Of a DNA stretch of 64,000 bases, positions 61,678-64,000 are shown piece by piece (the stretch's first letter is position 1; each line of letters opens with the position of its first letter). The notes under the pieces are model-generated. The model ran no database searches. It saw nothing but the letters and a program-made list of their open reading frames with translations, and had not been told where the DNA came from. The DNA comes from an uncultured Flavobacteriales bacterium (GTDB lineage Bacteria > Bacteroidota > Bacteroidia > Flavobacteriales_E > Vicingaceae), in the NCBI GenBank assembly GCA_937901255.1, contig CALCHN010000061.1, forward strand, positions 1 to 64,000, read 5' to 3'. Position numbers and translations under genes: made by a program.

Positions 61678-62502
61678 TTATTCTGCTTGAAGCGTTGGTG
61701 CAACCAGTTTTTGGGTAATTTTTTCGGCAATTAAAGGAAAATGTATTTTAATGATTTTATTGATGTCACTTTCGCTCGAATTAAACCTAGAGATAATGGC
61801 TCCCGAACTTACTTCTTTAGTGTTGCTGTTTATAATAGTGTAATGCACTTTTATTTCTCTTTTGTATTGATGCTCGGCTGCTTTATAAGCATCATCGGCA
61901 CTTTTTTTAATGTCTAGTTGATTGATAAACACATAATAAGTTGCTTCATAAGTTTTATTCAAATTAGGAATGAGATTCTCGTTCGTTATAACAGTATTCA
62001 TAAACTTTTCACGATTATCTACTTCCGAGACAATTTCGCCATTTTGAATAGTAGCTGCTTGTGGCTCTTTTTCCTTTTCTTTGGGTTTAATTTTGTTGAA
62101 TAATTTTTTAGCAGGGGTTTCTTTTTCTACCACTTCGGGTTCAATTATTTGATACTTGTAGCCAATAGAACTGTAGATATAAGTCAGCTCTTTTTGAACA
62201 ACATCTTGTTCCATAGTATAAAACGATAATGGATTAAAATACTCTTTAAGTGAGATGTATAGATTTTTATCTAATTCTGCACGAAACATGGCTTTTATTT
62301 CATGGAAATTCATTTCGTTTTTCTGACTTAAATCTCCATCAATATCAGAAAAGTACATTTTGGTTTCAAAAGGAATAATCAATACATTGTTTTTAGCAGC
62401 CGGGTCGTGAATAATTTCATCGCCAGTAGTAGTCTCTTGAGCAGATAAAACACCGCCACTTATAATGGTAAGGATAAAAAAAATCTTGAAAATTAACTTC
62501 AT
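61678..62502 (-). CDS. Exported protein of unknown function, linked to deacetylase
   Basis: The 274-residue protein begins with a signal peptide (LIFKIFFILTIISGGVLSA-QET). It has KNNVLIIPFETKMYFSDIDG near the N-terminus, a Lys/Glu/Pro-rich insert (about 125-150) and a second domain with TYYVFINQLDIKKSADDAY, and IINSNTKEVSSGAIISRF. No named domain is recognised. The 7-bp spacing to the deacetylase gene indicates a shared mRNA, hinting at a cell-envelope role. Confidence 0.55.
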   Translation of the reverse strand: MKLIFKIFFILTIISGGVLSAQETTTGDEIIHDPAAKNNVLIIPFETKMYFSDIDGDLSQKNEMNFHEIKAMFRAELDKNLYISLKEYFNPLSFYTMEQDVVQKELTYIYSSIGYKYQIIEPEVVEKETPAKKLFNKIKPKEKEKEPQAATIQNGEIVSEVDNREKFMNTVITNENLIPNLNKTYEATYYVFINQLDIKKSADDAYKAAEHQYKREIKVHYTIINSNTKEVSSGAIISRFNSSESDINKIIKIHFPLIAEKITQKLVAPTLQAE

Positions 62503-63023
62503 AGGTTTATTTTTTGATGACTAAATACAATTCATCATAAAATTATGCCAAAAACTGCTTGAGAATAATTATCCCGAAGATAGTTTGTAAACAACCAAAA
62601 GTTAATTAACGATTGGTTGGGTTTATTTAATAAATCCAACTATTTTATTCCTGGTTTTAGATTCATCACTGCATTTTTCTATTCCTCATCACTTCGGAAT
62701 TAAAAATTTTGTTCAGAATGACAATGCTGAACGGACTAAAATGCTTCTTATATGTCATTCTGGGCGATGTTTTACAGAAAACTTGTTTTTCAAGTTGAAA
62801 GTCCATTTTTTTACCTGGTATAAAATAGTTTTTACACAAATTTCATTTCAATTTCACGAATTAGTTTGAACTCTCCCCCTGCACCCCATCTCTTTAAAGA
62901 GATGGGGAAAAGTTATCGTAAGATAACTCGGGGGGTGAGTTAAAGCAAATAAATTACAGTAAAATAAATTTGTGGAATAAGTGCTAATTTGTGTTTAACT
63001 AATGTAACATGTTTTATAATTAC
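62503..63023. other. 521-bp intergenic region with R2 repeat
   Basis: The region upstream of the 61678 gene and after rseP contains a GTTCAGAATGAC-type hairpin (about 62711-62735), a GTCATTCTG segment near 62756 that resembles an R4 arm, and R2 copy c at 62869-62941. No open frame, tRNA or other RNA gene is supported. Confidence 0.55.
62869..62941. repeat. R2 palindromic repeat, copy c
   Basis: It has outer arms AACTCTCCCCC / GGGGGTGAGTT, the variable hairpin CCCCATCTCTTTAAAGAGATGGGG split as CCCCATCTC / GAGATGGGG, and the conserved hairpin AGTTATCGTAAGATAACT. Compared with copy a, both arms of the variable stem changed together. Confidence 0.85.
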
Positions 63024-64000
63024 TTAAAACCTCAGCCAATCGGTATTGGCATAGAGCATAAAAGTCAGTAATAGTATCATTCCTGCAATTTGAGCGTACT
63101 CCATCAGTTTCTCGTTAGGCTTTCTTCTGGTTATCATTTCGTATAGCAAAAACATTACATGACCACCATCTAAAGCAGGAATAGGCAATAAATTCATAAA
63201 TGCCAACACTAAGGAAATCCAGGCAGTTTTTTCCCAGAAATTTTGCCATACCCATTCTGGCCCGAATAATTTACTAATGGTTGCAAATCCACCCATTCCT
63301 TTATAAGCTCCAGTTTCAGGGTTAAGCATTAACTTAAACTGTTTGTAATAATTGACTAATTTTTCAACAGCTATTTCAATTCCTCTAGGGAAAGCTGCAA
63401 AAAATGAATAATGTACGGTTTTGGTGTTATAAATACCTTCTTTTTCTAATTCAGTTAAGGAATACGGATAAGGAGAAACACCAATAAAAGCTGAATCTAC
63501 AATTTCTGTTGAGAAAGACATTAACTCCCCCTCTCTCATCACTTTTAATTCAACTGTTTGGTTAACAAACGGAGTTAGTTTTTCTTTAAATTCATCGTAA
63601 TACTTAACCTCTATATCATTAATTCCAATAATTTTATCTTTTGGTTGAAGTCCCGCTTTTTCGGCAGGGAAATCTTTTAATGTACCACCAACCGTAAATG
63701 GAATTCGGTAAGCAAATAAAGGACCTCTTCTTTCACTTAATAGTTTATCAATTAAATCAGTTGGTATATTAAGTGTTACCTGCTCACCATTACGCTCAAC
63801 CACCATAGTGTTAGAGTAAAAAACTTCTTCTTGCATTTGCTCAAAAGTTTCAGGAGCTTCTCCATTAATGCTTATAATTTTATCTCCATTTTGCAATCCT
63901 ATTTCGTTGGTAATAGGCTCGTTTAAGCACCAAACACCGTCTTTTAATTCATTGGCAGGCAAAAACTTTTCGCCATAACCCATTAAAACAAAGCTGTAAA
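63024..64000 (-). CDS. rseP: RIP metalloprotease RseP, 5'-truncated by the window edge
   Basis: RseP is a site-2 membrane protease that cuts anti-sigma factors and other membrane proteins. The visible part has two PDZ domains (about the first 190 residues; GLQNGDKIISINGEAPETF and AGLQPKDKIIGINDIEVKYY) and the C-terminal membrane region with the second metal motif NLLPIPALDGGHVMFL. The N-terminal HExxH region lies outside the window. The frame stays open to base 64000 (codons for YSFVL precede MGYGEKF), so the Met at 63983 is internal. Confidence 0.92.
   Translation of the reverse strand, partial: YSFVLMGYGEKFLPANELKDGVWCLNEPITNEIGLQNGDKIISINGEAPETFEQMQEEVFYSNTMVVERNGEQVTLNIPTDLIDKLLSERRGPLFAYRIPFTVGGTLKDFPAEKAGLQPKDKIIGINDIEVKYYDEFKEKLTPFVNQTVELKVMREGELMSFSTEIVDSAFIGVSPYPYSLTELEKEGIYNTKTVHYSFFAAFPRGIEIAVEKLVNYYKQFKLMLNPETGAYKGMGGFATISKLFGPEWVWQNFWEKTAWISLVLAFMNLLPIPALDGGHVMFLLYEMITRRKPNEKLMEYAQIAGMILLLTFMLYANTDWLRF

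Overview
The window looks like chromosomal DNA of a Bacteroidota species, most likely Flavobacteriia or a close relative. The reasons are the low GC content, the near absence of Shine-Dalgarno sequences, promoter -7 elements of the type TAnnTTTG, and the gene content: an IPExxxVDY-family gene ahead of pyruvate kinase, acpP-fabF-rnc, SpoIIE-type phosphatases fused to TPR or propeller sensors, PorV/PorQ-like barrels, tandem TonB proteins, and OmpA proteins with PD40 propellers. No tRNA, rRNA, CRISPR array, transposase or integrase was recognised. The last gene (rseP, minus strand) runs off the right edge.

Layout. 0.2-7 kb: a NamZ-like muramidase, a TPR/SpoIIE phosphatase, a secreted unknown, a two-gene SIR2 + DUF4263 (Shedu-like) pair that is the best defence candidate here, and a SiaC-type regulator. 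7-12 kb: an IPExxxVDY-pyk-M42 peptidase operon and a lipoprotein/coiled-coil/RidA operon. 12-15 kb: a PerR-like regulator and katG with an overlapping promoter and inverted repeats, then a GNAT remnant. 15-26.3 kb: polA, two TonB paralogs, mobA-moaD, and a large orphan membrane histidine kinase with a membrane protein of the misnamed Gcr 'recombinase' family. 26.6-36 kb: gpsA, an isoaspartyl peptidase, two secreted or outer-membrane proteins, gpmI, a CoA-binding protein, pabB and a RelE/RHH toxin-antitoxin pair. 36.5-45 kb: an RmlD-like reductase, a coupled three-gene unit with a helix-hairpin-helix outer-membrane barrel, a gamma carbonic anhydrase-like protein, a CNNM/CBS protein, a nucleoside deoxyribosyltransferase/TIR-like protein and tdk. 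45-54 kb: an M28 peptidase with a 1166-residue propeller/SpoIIE sensor, a YbjN-like protein, and a RimB-RimK-aspartoacylase triad. 54-64 kb: cyclophilin-pheS, acpP-fabF-rnc with divergent purN, a deacetylase, unknown secreted proteins and rseP.

The intergenic DNA is rich in palindromic repeats. Family E (about 134-145 bp, ends AACCACATAG/CTATGTGGTT) has five full copies and one solo stem. Family R2 (about 72 bp, two hairpins inside an outer stem) has three. Families R3 and R4 are short GC-rich palindromes. Repeat sequence has also entered genes: the signal peptide of an OmpA protein, two places in one SpoIIE domain, and the last codons of purN. Two unrelated genes share a homologous leader of about 93 nt, and another leader can fold as a pseudoknot.

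Functionally, most genes are housekeeping (glycolysis, DNA repair, translation, fatty acid and purine synthesis). The accessory interest lies in the SIR2/DUF4263 pair, the deoxyribosyltransferase-like protein, the toxin-antitoxin pair, the SiaC/SpoIIE signalling parts and the repeat elements.
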